From Symsagittifera roscoffensis (Eukaryota; Xenacoelomorpha; Acoela; Convolutidae), in assembly GCF_963678635.1 (NCBI RefSeq), contig NC_087065.1:26185254-26249253 (forward strand): 64,000 bases of DNA. The letters run 5' to 3'. Below, in pieces: positions 1 through 9,778 of the stretch (positions are counted from its first letter, which is position 1; every line of letters begins with the position of its first letter). The translations under genes and the position numbers were made by a program. The notes under the pieces were generated by a model. The model saw nothing but the letters and a program-made list of their open reading frames with translations. It was not told where the DNA came from and did no database searches.

Positions 1-467
1 CGAGCACCGTCGAAAAATATCTCGACCATAGTCGAAACATGCCTCGAGCACGGTCAAAACGTACCTCGAGCACGATCGAAACTCACATCGAGCACAGTCG
101 AAAAGTACTTCGAGCACAGTCGAAATTTACTTCGAGCACCGTCAAAAAATACGTCGACCACAGTAGAAATATGCTTCGAGAACGGTCGAAAGGTACTTCG
201 AGCACCGTCAAAACATACCTTGACCAGTCGAAACTCACATCGAGCACGGCCGAAAGGTACTTCGAGCACAGTCGAAAGGTACTTCGAGCACCGTCAAAAT
301 ATACGTCGACCATAGTAGAAATATGCTTCGAGCACGGTCGAAAAGTACTTCGAGCTCCGTCGAAAAATATTTCGACCATGGTCGAAACATGCCTCGAGCA
401 CCGTCGAAACACGCCTGGAGGACGGTCGAAACATACCTCGAGCACTGTGGAAACATGCCTCGAGACA
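1..467. repeat. 22-bp CpG-rich satellite array (about 21 copies, cut by the window edge)
   Basis: A head-to-tail array with a strict 22-bp period (one 20-bp unit near 214-233). The monomer is close to TCGAGCACGGTCGAAAxxTACx, so each copy brings one or two TCGA sites. The sequence is far richer in CpG than anything else nearby. Because 22 is not a multiple of 3, three monomers (66 bp) encode a 22-residue peptide repeat and several frames stay open on both strands; the long open frames here are a by-product of the repeat. Some monomer pairs recur about 150 bp apart (142-208 and 290-355), suggesting higher-order structure. The left edge lies outside the window. Confidence 0.95.
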
Positions 468-610
468 AAAAACTATCATACGTTTGAACAACAACCGCTC
501 GTAAGAAACAGCACAACTTTTCTCATGCAGTCGGACAGAGATTGTTTTATTTATGAAAACACGAGTTCTTCTAGCTAGAAAGATATTGAAAAGAATTCTA
601 GGAACCATTT

Positions 611-884
611 GAGTAGAAGAATGGAATTGTTCATATCCACAACTCATACTGCTTTTAGATAAGCCCTTATAAAGCTTATCTTTGTTATATTTATAATCTT
701 CATAAATCTTTGATGGTAGGAAAGCTAAAATTTTTTGATTTTGAAAAATTTTCAATTTGCATTTTGTACAAGGATTTATTCATATTATGAAACACAACTA
801 ATCAGCTAGCAAGCGTAAATACTGGGGCAATTAGTGTTTGTTGGCTGATAATTAATCAGTTTTCACAAAGTAACTTTCGAAAAA
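611..884 (+). repeat. Diverged direct duplication, copy 1
   Basis: This stretch aligns with 1459-1730 in the same orientation. Shared blocks include the start (gaagaat.gaattg), a central block with AAAGCTTA, TTTGTTATATTTAT and GATGGTAGGAAAGCTAAAA, and the tail with AAGCGTAAA.ACTGGGGCA and TGGCTGATAATT. By eye about three quarters of bases agree. No reading frame spans it. It is probably an old fragment of a dispersed repeat; the rest of 468-1730 shows no feature I can name. Confidence 0.75.
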
Positions 885-1458
885 CTATGACACTGCTTTC
901 GAAATTAGTTTTTTAATAATTGTTTTCAAACTTATTTCAACACAAAAAAAGGAATGGTTTTGGAGCAAAAGTTGCAAGCGATCTGATGGCAATTTGTAAA
1001 ATAAATCTGAAATTATAAAAAAAACTAATTGCAACTCAAACTTAAAATCGAGCTATGTATTCGAAAGTTGATTAAAAACCTGGTTGCCTACCTTTAACTT
1101 TATCGAACAAAACCGTAAAGGCGGAAAAATTTTTTGCGGAACAATTTTTAGCCGAAATCAAGCAAATTTTTAAGCGTTCTTGCTTTTTTATCTCTCTTTT
1201 TGTTCTATTATGACATAAATTTGATTCTCATAAGGATAACACAAAATTTTGTCTTGAAAAGTTTACTATGGCCCTTGGTACTTGGCAGGAAAACCGCTGT
1301 CCTCAAAGTTATTTAAAAAACTCATTCTTGCAATTTTCACGATAGAAGACGATGCCAAGATATCAAAAATGGCTTGGTCCTGGAAGTCTTGGCAAGATCA
1401 AGCTAAGATTAATCAAGATCTTGGAAAGAAATAGGTAACACTCAAAACTTAAATATTC

Positions 1459-1730
1459 GAGCAGAAGAATAGAATTGGTCACAACCAAAAATAATACTAC
1501 ATTAAATTAAGCCTTTATAAAGCTTAATTTTGTTATATTTATGACCTTTTTAAATCCTTGATGGTAGGAAAGCTAAAACTTTTGTTGCTTTTCAAATTTT
1601 CAATATTCATTTTGTGTATACTTTTTTTAAATAATGGTGCACAACTAATTGGCTATCAAGCGTAAAAACTGGGGCAGTTATTATTTGATGGCTGATAATT
1701 GAACTGTTTTTAAAAATTGAGCTTCGAAAA
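1459..1730 (+). repeat. Diverged direct duplication, copy 2
   Basis: Partner of 611-884, about 850 bp downstream and in the same orientation, with substitutions and small indels. The intervening sequence (885-1458) is AT-rich and without coding signal. Confidence 0.75.
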
Positions 1731-4390
1731 CGGGGTTCGAGGAAAAAAGGAGAGAAAACGAGAAGGCGAGGAGAAAAAACGTGCTAATTTGGTCATTCAC
1801 GAACAATGGTTTATTGGGCGACAATGGTCTAAGCCGAAGCATTCATCCAAGAAGTTCTCCATATTGAGAACATAAAACCCAAAAATAGAGACGGATAGTA
1901 CAACCGAAACCACTTCTCCGTCAACACTGCAGGCGGCTTAGAGCTTCGCCCAAATGAGTGGTGACTCTTTTCGCACAGGAAACGAGATGGCCGTCACAAA
2001 CAAAACAAGACTCCGAAAACAAAAGTTACGACTGTCCGGACGAACCACAAAAATCCCTTACCGATGCAATGCAGGGAAGATAGAGAAAGAGGAGAAAAAG
2101 TATGACTAACTTAATAGTTTTGGGACAGATGTACCATCAGGACGAAAAGCGTGCAACGTCGACGAAGGAGCTCAATGCCAAAAAATACTGCGGCACGAAT
2201 TACAACATTCTTCATTTAGGAAGAAGAACGATCAATAGAGGCGACGTCAGCGTTTAGCTACAACACACCACAAGATAGCTCGGACAGTATCGAGACTAAC
2301 TACTCAAACGCCTAGAAGAAAATAGAACAACAGAAACACAACAAACTTCAGTACACATAATACAACATGAAAAAGGGGAAACTGAATACTTTAAAAAAAC
2401 CAACAAACATATAACTCGTTCTGGAGTACCTCACAAGCCCGATGAAGTAAATAAACACATAGTAGATGATATGTAGTCATTTTATGTGGATTCATGCAGC
2501 ATTTGCATTAATTCAGTAAATCGATTTGTGTAATCTTCATAAATTAAATCAAAGATTCAAATTCTAACTGACGAATTTTTTTTGTCGTCGGAACCTAGCT
2601 AACATTGATTCTAGTAACATTTGCGTGACATAATTTATCCTACTGGATTTCAATTTCAATTACTCCTCTTTGTTGGCTCTATCTGACTAGCAAGATACTT
2701 TTAGCAAAGGAAACTGCTATGTTTCAGTTCTAGTATTTAGATTAAGCTCCTAAAATCCTTAATCACAGAATCTTTAGAACAACTCTGGTCAAAGTATTGC
2801 ACTCGAGCATCTGTTTTAGCTATGCTCGAGCTCTGTCAAAAACAAAAAAGGCTCGTACAAAGACAACAAAAAGTCTAAGTAATAGCCTAACAACTATGAC
2901 AAACTAATTTAAGTTTTTAATTCAATTTTCCGATTCGCATACAAAAAATTGATTGATATATCACTAATTTGACTGCTGACAGCTATATTTCAACATTGCG
3001 AATATCAGCCGATGAGAAAACTGATGCGAACTAGCCTCAATAAAAGAACTTTTTTAATAACCCATCGTTATTTACGCCCAGGTATCACTCGATTTAAAGT
3101 TAATTTTGAAATATATTGGCTTGTCTAGTCCAAACCAAAACCCTCCAATCAAAAAATTTTAAAATAGGAAAACCGATGTAACAGAAATGGTTGAGCTTCT
3201 CCTTTTGATTTTATAACCGAACTGGAATCAAATATTTGCACAAATTTTTTGAAAATTGCCCTCACTCGAGAAAATCCTAGATCCGCCCCTGATTTAGATG
3301 ATAATAACAAAAAAAAAACTAACTCAATCCCATATAAAAAAGTGCTAGCCAAATGATATTGCCTATTCTTTCGATATGTATATTTTATAGAGAGCTTATT
3401 TTCACATTTTCACAGCTCATGCCTAGGAGGAAGTTCTAGATCTTTAATGAGGCTGCAGGGAGAAAATTAGAATTGATCAGTATTCTTTCATAAAGCAAAT
3501 TGCTACTGTGAACAAAACAAAGAATTTATATTTTAATTCATTTATAATTTTCAGCGTGTCCGTTTGCTTGTTCAGCTCGAGGGATTTCAGCTTCAGGTTT
3601 TTGGTTTATGCTATGAGCTTAACTTACCGCACAATAAGCTCTTAAGGGAATGTTAGCTGTGCGTATTTAGCGCTGGGGTTGTGAATAATTTTTTTTTGCA
3701 AGGTATGTGTCGGTACCTTGTGTTCCTTTCGAAGTTTTTTACAAGGAATAGCAGTTGTAGTCAATAAGTAAAAATTTGAATCAATTTTTGATAACAAATA
3801 GGCAAAATGGACAAGATTTTTCGAAATTTTCACATTTTCCGGTAAAAAACGGTTGACGTATTCGTTTGGATAATGTTTGGAAAGTTTTGTCTTAGTAGCA
3901 ACACCTTTTTTTGGGTCTAATCAGGCAAAAACAGATGGTAGAATTTTGTCGACCGTTTTTTTTGGTCAACTAAATTGATTTCCTGATCTCTCCCCAACCA
4001 CTATAAAGACACAAATTTGACCAAATTTTCTGCGCCGCAAGGAAATTTTTTAAAAAAAGCCAAAAAAATGCGTTTTTAGGCACTTTTTGGAAAATTTCGA
4101 CTAAAAAGTCGAGTTTTTTTTCGTCGCGCGCTCCCCGTTCAAAATTAGTATAGAGTGGCGCCAAAGGCGCCTTTAGAAAATTTTTAGGGTCCTTCAGCAA
4201 ATATGGATCTCAAAATAGTACAAAGGGGGACCCTTTGGGTCGACAGGGGGTCAAATCCCTGAGGGGGAGAGCGTCCGAACTCCCCTGCCCCCCCCCAAGT
4301 CCGCTACTGCTCTAAGCCACTGATTTTTTGTTTCAAAAGTCATTGAACGCTCAAACGTTGCAAGGCTTGAGTTGTTAAAGACATCTGATT
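1731..4390. other. Non-genic stretch with a GC-richer patch
   Basis: No gene is visible. Positions 1735-2340 are less AT-rich and purine-rich, with many short stop-interrupted frames, and look like a worn-out retroelement piece, but I recognise no domain. At 2802-2830 a short inverted repeat (CTCGAGCAT ... ATGCTCGAG) followed by CTCTGTCAAAA resembles a stray monomer of the satellite at the window start. Positions 4200-4310 and 4608-4626 contain C and G runs. Confidence 0.5.
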
Positions 4391-4589
4391 TGTAGAATGG
4401 GTGATTCTATTGTATAGCGTACATGAACTTTTTCTTTGAACCTTGAACATGCAAACTAAGAGTAGTAAGAGCTAATTCGTTGATGTAGTCTGTCAAGATC
4501 GGTGAATAATAGAGTAGTTAAGTTAAGATCGAACTAAACTTATATTTGCTCAAATAGCGAGGAATTAATCCCCCGTTTTAGTGAAAATG
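4391..4589 (+). repeat. Left terminal inverted repeat
   Basis: Reverse complement of 9575-9773 over about 199 bp with no indels and about a dozen mismatches. It begins TGTAGAATGG directly after the TGATT target duplication. The inner end carries TTTGCTCAAATAGCGAGGAA followed by TTTTAGTGAAAAT, part of a second palindrome that is complete only at the right end. Confidence 0.93.
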
Positions 4590-6877
4590 AGTTGTGGAAT
4601 ACCTCCGAGAAACCCCCCCCCCCCCCACTCAACTCGGGAACTACTGGGGCTCACTTTGTGGAATTTAGTGGGGTGATACTAGAGATGATTTGACCCGGGC
4701 ATGCAAAGAGCCGGACCCACTCAGATAACGGTTCCCGGAAAAGCAAATGGCCCCACCGGAAATCCTTAACTACTGGTCCGATTGAGCTCATTTTTATGTA
4801 TGTGGTAGCCCTAGGTGGGGTAAGCTTAAGTTTGAAGTTTCGGAACGCCAAGGTCGCCCCGGCCCAATTTTCGCCCTTTACAAACAAACCCCCATCCGAA
4901 TTCCAGAGGCTATTTCTCGACCCCCAGTGACCCTAGTGAGCTGAAACTTACAAGGATGGTAGATAGAGATATGGTTTTTTGTATATTAAGATGGTGACCC
5001 GATTGGGTAATAAGGGCACGGGCTATTAGCACTTGGGAATAACACCCTCTAGAGGTGTTAATAGGCAATTTGCGCAAAATAATGAGCCAGGGCATATCGA
5101 TTTTACGGCACCTATGTGTAGCATGACCCACCCTGATAAAATTGGTCCCTGTAAGTCTTAGTTCCCAGTTGACCTTTCGGTGATAATGGACCTTTCCTGC
5201 GAAAAGTGCTAACAGGTAAATTGGATGTGGTGTTTTTGGTTACGTTAACCCGGCCCCCATTTTTCCTGGTAAAGCTAGAGTTATGAAACTCGGGGGTATG
5301 AGGCAAGACGGGCGAAGTACAAAAGTGATTTTTGGAGTTATTAGCACCTGAAATGGAAAAGTGATAAAGGACCTTGAAAATTGAATAACTTGGGAAGTAA
5401 TTGTCGGATATAGGTAAAACTTGCTAGGCATGACCTTCACGTGACCTCGAATTGATTGTGGGGGATTTGACCCCCGGGTGACCCCGGGGTGACCTTTATT
5501 TGACCTTTTGGGTTTTAGCTCAAAACCCCTTAAATTAACACCGGAAAATAGCCCAAATCATATGTTTTGTAATAAGGTGGTTTAATTGCCTATCTTATGA
5601 ATCTGGGATTAGTGATTTGCCTGTATGGGGAATTGTTTAGGCATTTCCTTGAAATTATGGAATATCTTGGCTTTAAAATGATATATTGTTGAAAATATTA
5701 AGAGCTAGCTAAACAAACATTGGGTTCAATTTGACTTGTTGAATGAATTATAGAGAGAAATGCGTCAATGGCTCAGAAAAGTAATCACAAATTATTTAGC
5801 TATATAGGCAAGGGAATAGGAAATTAATTAATCTAATTGTTAGGATCGTACAGGATATTCAATTGGCTTCTGGGGGATGTTTTATCGGCTCAATTGGACA
5901 CCAGTTAAGGGAACGGCTTACCCCGAAGGAGGATTAGGTTGAAACTTGAATAGGTTATGTATGGGAATTTTTGGATTATGATGAACGGGAATTTAAATTG
6001 TATCCTAGTCATGGGAGAAGGGAAGGGATACGGGAAAAGTCCTTGGGCATTTTCATATGTAAACATAGCTTGAATTGAGTTGAAGTTGCACTTGTTATTT
6101 GCTTACCACAGCTTTGATTGGCATTTTGAACTTGGCATTTAAATTAATCTGATCATGCTAGAATTAAGAATTTGAACGCTGCGTAGGAGGTACTTAAGTA
6201 ATTGTTAAGACTTATACAGATTGACGGCTCTCTAACTAAAACTAGGAGTAAATAGACATAAGACGCGGATGTTTCGGGACGAACTTTAAGCGCCAGAACA
6301 ATTTAGGCTACAAGCTAAGGTAGTCGCTTGATTCTCAAAATAAAGTGAGAACGAGTGGGAAGAATTGTTAATGTGAATGTATATTAGTTAGTGAATGTTA
6401 GTTAGGCTATCTAGAGGATAGCGGAATCGTTGTTGAACGATTGATATTGAAAGAAGTTCTCGAGGAGAACGTTAGTTAGTAGTAAGGTGTTAATTGAACT
6501 GCATAAGGCAGTTGGCTTAAGTAATAGTAATCGCAAACCCCTTTCTTTAATTGAATGATTAATTTATATTTCAGCCAATTATAGACTACTCTGTATTCGG
6601 TTATATTCATTTCTTAAATCATTCTTATTATTGGAATTGTTGTTGCGATCGATTATTGATTGACGGGTGATATACAGTCGGAAGACCACGAATCGCAGGG
6701 CGAGCAGCACAGTACAGTACAGAGCAGCCAACCACCAAATCAACCATTGTGGGATTGTGAATAGTACTGGGAATCGGTTGCCCCACTGACCTCAGTACCA
6801 AAGGGAACATATTGCGGCTGTGTGAAATAGCTAGCGAGACCGGCCTAGAGATATTGTGAATTCCCCCACGTTTACAG
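4590..6877. other. Non-coding left interior of the TIR element
   Basis: No convincing gene. The first kilobase is richer in G and C, with runs such as the C tract at 4608-4626 and repeated GTGACC words around 5440-5510 (including CCCCGGGGTGACC). Short open frames on the minus strand here have no recognisable domain and are probably chance. The later part (5600-6870) is AT-rich leader-like sequence upstream of the gag remnant. Confidence 0.5.
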
Positions 6878-6895
6878 TGGCGCTCCTGGGTGGGC
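6878..6895 (+). promoter_or_regulatory. Possible retroelement primer-binding site
   Basis: TGGCGCTCCTGGGTGGGC lies just after TTTACA and about 30 bp before the first gag ATG. Metazoan gypsy elements often start the internal region with a TGGCGCC-like site complementary to a tRNA 3' end. The match is only to the general pattern, and no LTR is visible upstream. Confidence 0.3.
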
Positions 6896-6923
6896 GCTAT
6901 TCTGGATTGTAGCTGCAACGACG

Positions 6924-8085
6924 ATGTGTGCGGGATTACGAGGACGAGAAGAACGAACGATCGATCGACGAAACAATTGCGATGGCGATGAACGATCAAG
7001 ACAGACACAGGCTGCAGTGGCAGCAGCCAATGCTCTCGATCGACAACAGGGAGTGTTAGGATTTGGTACGATACGACCAGATCGGTTTCCCTCGAGCAGT
7101 TATCAGAACTGACGAGACTGGAGGAAACAGTTTGCCTGGATAGCAGACGTCAATCGATGGGACGATGAGCAGGCCAGGATGATGCTGCCGACTTGTCTGA
7201 CAGTTTGGGCATTGGATGAGTTCACGAGTATGCCAGCTCACTTTCGAGAGGAAGTTGATGGGTTCGAGGAGCTGACGCCAGGCAGAATGTTCGCGGAACT
7301 CGATCAGAGGATGATGCCATTTCAGACACGATCAGGTGCTAGGGTTGAATTCAAGAACCTCATGCAGGAGGAAGCGTGTGGGCTTGAGAGATTTTGCAAG
7401 ACGAGTGCGATCTTTGGGTGAAGTTGTAATTACAAACCTGGTAGTTTAAGCGCTAGGTGATATGATCCGCGAATAGTTCACTGATGGATTGTGTGATTTT
7501 GAGCTTCAGCAATTGCTTCTGCGAGAAGACCTCGAGAATTTCAACCAGGTGGTGGCCCGAGTATAGGCTCTAGATATGGTATGCAAAACAGTCAGGATGA
7601 ATAGTCGGAGACGACTAAATCACGTTCTGTCGGTGCACGATGTTCAAGACCTGACGACTGAGGCTGACGGAGACAGTAGGCTGACTGCCGAGACTCAACA
7701 GATACGGACGGAGCTGACGAGATTGCAGACGCACACTGACCAGAGGCTGGAACAAATGATGAAGGCTCAGAACAACCTGGCGAAGCAGATTGATGTCCAG
7801 AGTTCGAGTTATGTTGAGGTGAGATTGCAGACGCAGATGCAGGAATCACGCCAGAACCATCTGGCGGCTCAAATGATGGCCCGGATGCACAACATAACGA
7901 CAATGATAGGTAGGGGTTCGTTGATTCTTGTAACCCCAAGCCAGAGAGTGACACCCGACGGAGAGAGAATCAGCAACGCGACTTTGGAAACAGCCCATGG
8001 ACCCAGGGTGGTTGTTTTAATTGTGGACAGGTGGGCCACATTGCAAAAGGATGTCCCCAAAGAAGCGCGAACCATTTAAACTACC
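6924..8085 (+). pseudogene. Gypsy-type gag remnant with CCHC zinc knuckle
   Basis: Several overlapping plus-strand frames together resemble a Ty3/gypsy Gag. The segment at 7179-7421 is a capsid-like piece (LTPGRMFAELDQRM ... FKNLMQEE) and continues in another frame from about 7385 with an FARRVRSLGEV-type motif, then again from 7500 to 7700. The nucleocapsid end has a clear knuckle at 8013-8054, CFNCGQVGHIAKGC, with C-X2-C-X4-H-X4-C spacing. Gag would bind and package the element RNA. At least three frameshifts and several stops separate the pieces, so no intact protein is made. Directly after the knuckle the sequence jumps to integrase, so the deletion removed the centre of pol. No start is certain; the ATG at 6924 is the first candidate. 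Confidence 0.7.
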
Positions 8086-8099
8086 AAGGGCCGGGACAG

Positions 8100-9205
8100 T
8101 AGGCGAGTTTGAAAGAGGGTTTGATGTAACCCCGATTTTGCCATACAAACCCGAAGGTAGAGAGCTGACAGGGCTATATAACGATAAGATGACGAAAGTG
8201 ATTTCAAAGTACTGTGCGGAGAACCCAAAGACGTGGCATACGATGTTGCCGTATTTGAGTTTTGTGTAGAACACGACTATTCATTGCACGACGGGAGCGA
8301 CGCCATTCATTCTGGTTCATGGTCAGGAATGCCAGTACCCCACTGACCTGTTCTACGCGAAACATCACGACGAAGTGCTGACGAAGGATTGTTTTGCAGA
8401 GAAACTAGATGAGCTCTTCCGAGATGCTCATATCAGTGCCAGAGAAGTCCTTGGGACGGGTCAACGACGACAGGAGGATCATTAGTGGAAGAAAGTTCAT
8501 GGAGAACCATACTCAGCTGGAGATAAAGTCTGGGTGTGGGCGAAGGAAAAATTCAAGTCGAAGAAGCACTTTGATCCATGGGAAGGACCTTATGTTGTAC
8601 TGGCGAGAATGTCTGAAGTGAACTACAAGATGGCAAAGGAGTCAACTCCTAGCAAAGTCAAGTTCTTGCACTTCAACATGCTAAAGCGATTCAAAGAAGA
8701 GACGGCACAGTCAGATGAGGCTACTAGCAGCAAGCGACCGACACCCTATCGGTCGGTTAAATTCTTCGATGACCCAGAGATGTATGATGAAGATGAGTTG
8801 TTGTGGGCGAACAACTGGGAGGGTTTTAGTCATGAACCAAGCCCACGAGATGTACCAGTGAGACTGTTGCCTGTAAGAAATCGAGCAGTCGAGCCACAAT
8901 TTAATCCGCCCGGGGAAAATGTGCGGGTTCGGGCGATGCCAGAACACATCGCTGATCCACCACGAATGATGCGAGAAGTGGCTAGGAGGGAAGAAGATGC
9001 GATTGAGGCATACGATGCGACGGAGCTGGAGGCCAGAAGGGAAGAGAAGCCAGCGAATCTACCCTATGAGGCGGAAGGCAGACCACCTGGCGAGGTGATG
9101 GCTGCCAAACCGGTGATGGCAGATGGAACTGCAGATGATGGCGGTCGACCAACTCGAGTAAGGAGACCACCTGTACGGTTTGCAATTGACGAGTTTGTGA
9201 GTTAA
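8100..9205 (+). pseudogene. Gypsy-type integrase C-terminal remnant with GPY/F-like module
   Basis: The frame starting near 8100 enters the integrase core just before its last acidic motif (PEGRELTGLYNDKM, where integrases have P-x-x-x-G-x-x-E), so the first two catalytic acids are lost. After a stop at about 8268 the homology continues with a TTIHCTTGATPFILVHG motif at about 8278-8330, a frameshift near 8450, and an intact C-terminal frame from 8534 to 9205. The latter contains WEGPYVVLARMSEVNYKM, matching the GPY/F module that follows the core in many gypsy integrases, and then about 150 charged residues ending VRRPPVRFAIDEF. In an intact element this enzyme joins element DNA to the host. 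This copy cannot be active. Confidence 0.75.
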
Positions 9206-9453
9206 AACTTACATTAGTAAACTGTCTCTTTCTATCTCATTAGTTGATGCTTACTTACATTGAGTGCGATCCCACCTGAACTGTTGTGCAGACAATTGCT
9301 AGTGATGATTATGAATGTGAAAGGGTTGAATCGTACCATGAAGAGTAAAATTAATTCAGTTACGTCCCCTTTCAGGTTACTCTTTGTGCTATATCATTGT
9401 TTATTTAACGGGGACTAACTGTTGGGTCAGGGATATTTTAAGGGTAAAACTTT

Positions 9454-9466
9454 AAAGGGAGGGAAA
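9454..9466 (+). promoter_or_regulatory. Possible polypurine tract
   Basis: AAAGGGAGGGAAA lies about 250 bp after the integrase stop, where an LTR retroelement would have its plus-strand primer. It is followed by TGTTAGGGCGCACGG, which could be an LTR start, but no second copy of that sequence is seen at the left. Confidence 0.35.
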
Positions 9467-9538
9467 CGACTAAGTGTTAGGGCGCACGGCGAAGCGAAGA
9501 GTTATGTAACTTATCATTAGAGTAACAGATAGTTGCTC

Positions 9539-9621
9539 ACTTATATTCGCTCAAATAGCGAGGAATTAACCACCCATTTTCACTAAAACGAGAGATTAAT
9601 TCCTCGCGATTTGAGCAAATA
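9539..9621. repeat. Hairpin at the inner edge of the right TIR
   Basis: The 31-bp arm at 9539-9569 (ACTTATATTCGCTCAAATAG...) pairs with about 9591-9621 with only a couple of mismatches, leaving a loop of about 20 bases. The left end of the element has only one arm of this palindrome, so the two ends are not equal. Confidence 0.85.
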
Positions 9622-9773
9622 TAAGTTTAGTTCGATCCTAACTTAACTACTCTATTATTTACCTATCTTGACAGACTACATCAACGATATAGCTCTTGCT
9701 ACTCTTAGTTTGCATGTTCAAGGTTCAAAGAAAAGGTTCTTGTACGCTATACAATAGAATCACCAATTCTACA
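9575..9773 (-). repeat. Right terminal inverted repeat
   Basis: Reverse complement of 4391-4589. It ends ATTCTACA and is followed by the TGATT target duplication at 9774-9778. Confidence 0.93.
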
Positions 9774-9778
9774 TGATT

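Larger units (their letters stand above)
4391..9773 (+). mobile_element. 5.4-kb element with 199-bp terminal inverted repeats and gypsy-type gag/integrase cargo
   Basis: The ends are long inverted repeats (4391-4589 and 9575-9773) that align without gaps at roughly 94% by eye. The element starts TGTAGAAT, ends ATTCTACA, and is flanked on both sides by TGATT (4386-4390 and 9774-9778), a 5-bp target duplication. Inside are about 2.3 kb without a recognisable gene, a gag-like region ending in a CCHC knuckle, and the last part of a Ty3/gypsy integrase. Protease, reverse transcriptase, RNase H and most of the integrase core are missing. I found no matching direct LTRs. TG...CA ends with a short duplication are typical of integrase-mediated insertion. 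Ginger DNA transposons, which encode gypsy-like integrases, are known for TGTNR-type ends and TIRs, but their usual duplication is 4 bp and they lack gag. Other readings are a gypsy copy nested in a TIR element, or a non-autonomous chimera. Confidence 0.8.

Noticed and set aside
1-467. Possible CRISPR-like array
   Set aside because: The 22-bp monomers abut with no unique spacers, and the window is clearly eukaryotic.
39-755. Several long overlapping open frames on both strands
   Set aside because: They are produced by the 22-bp satellite period and end shortly after it; no start context, domain or codon bias supports a gene.
4651-5440. Four short minus-strand frames of 60-80 codons
   Set aside because: They lie in GC-shifted, repeat-like DNA, overlap one another and show no recognisable motif.
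4391-9773. Ordinary LTR retrotransposon with a long 5' LTR and short 3' LTR
   Set aside because: No direct repeat links the left interior to the right end; the terminal repeats are inverted. PBS-like and PPT-like sequences exist but are weak alone.
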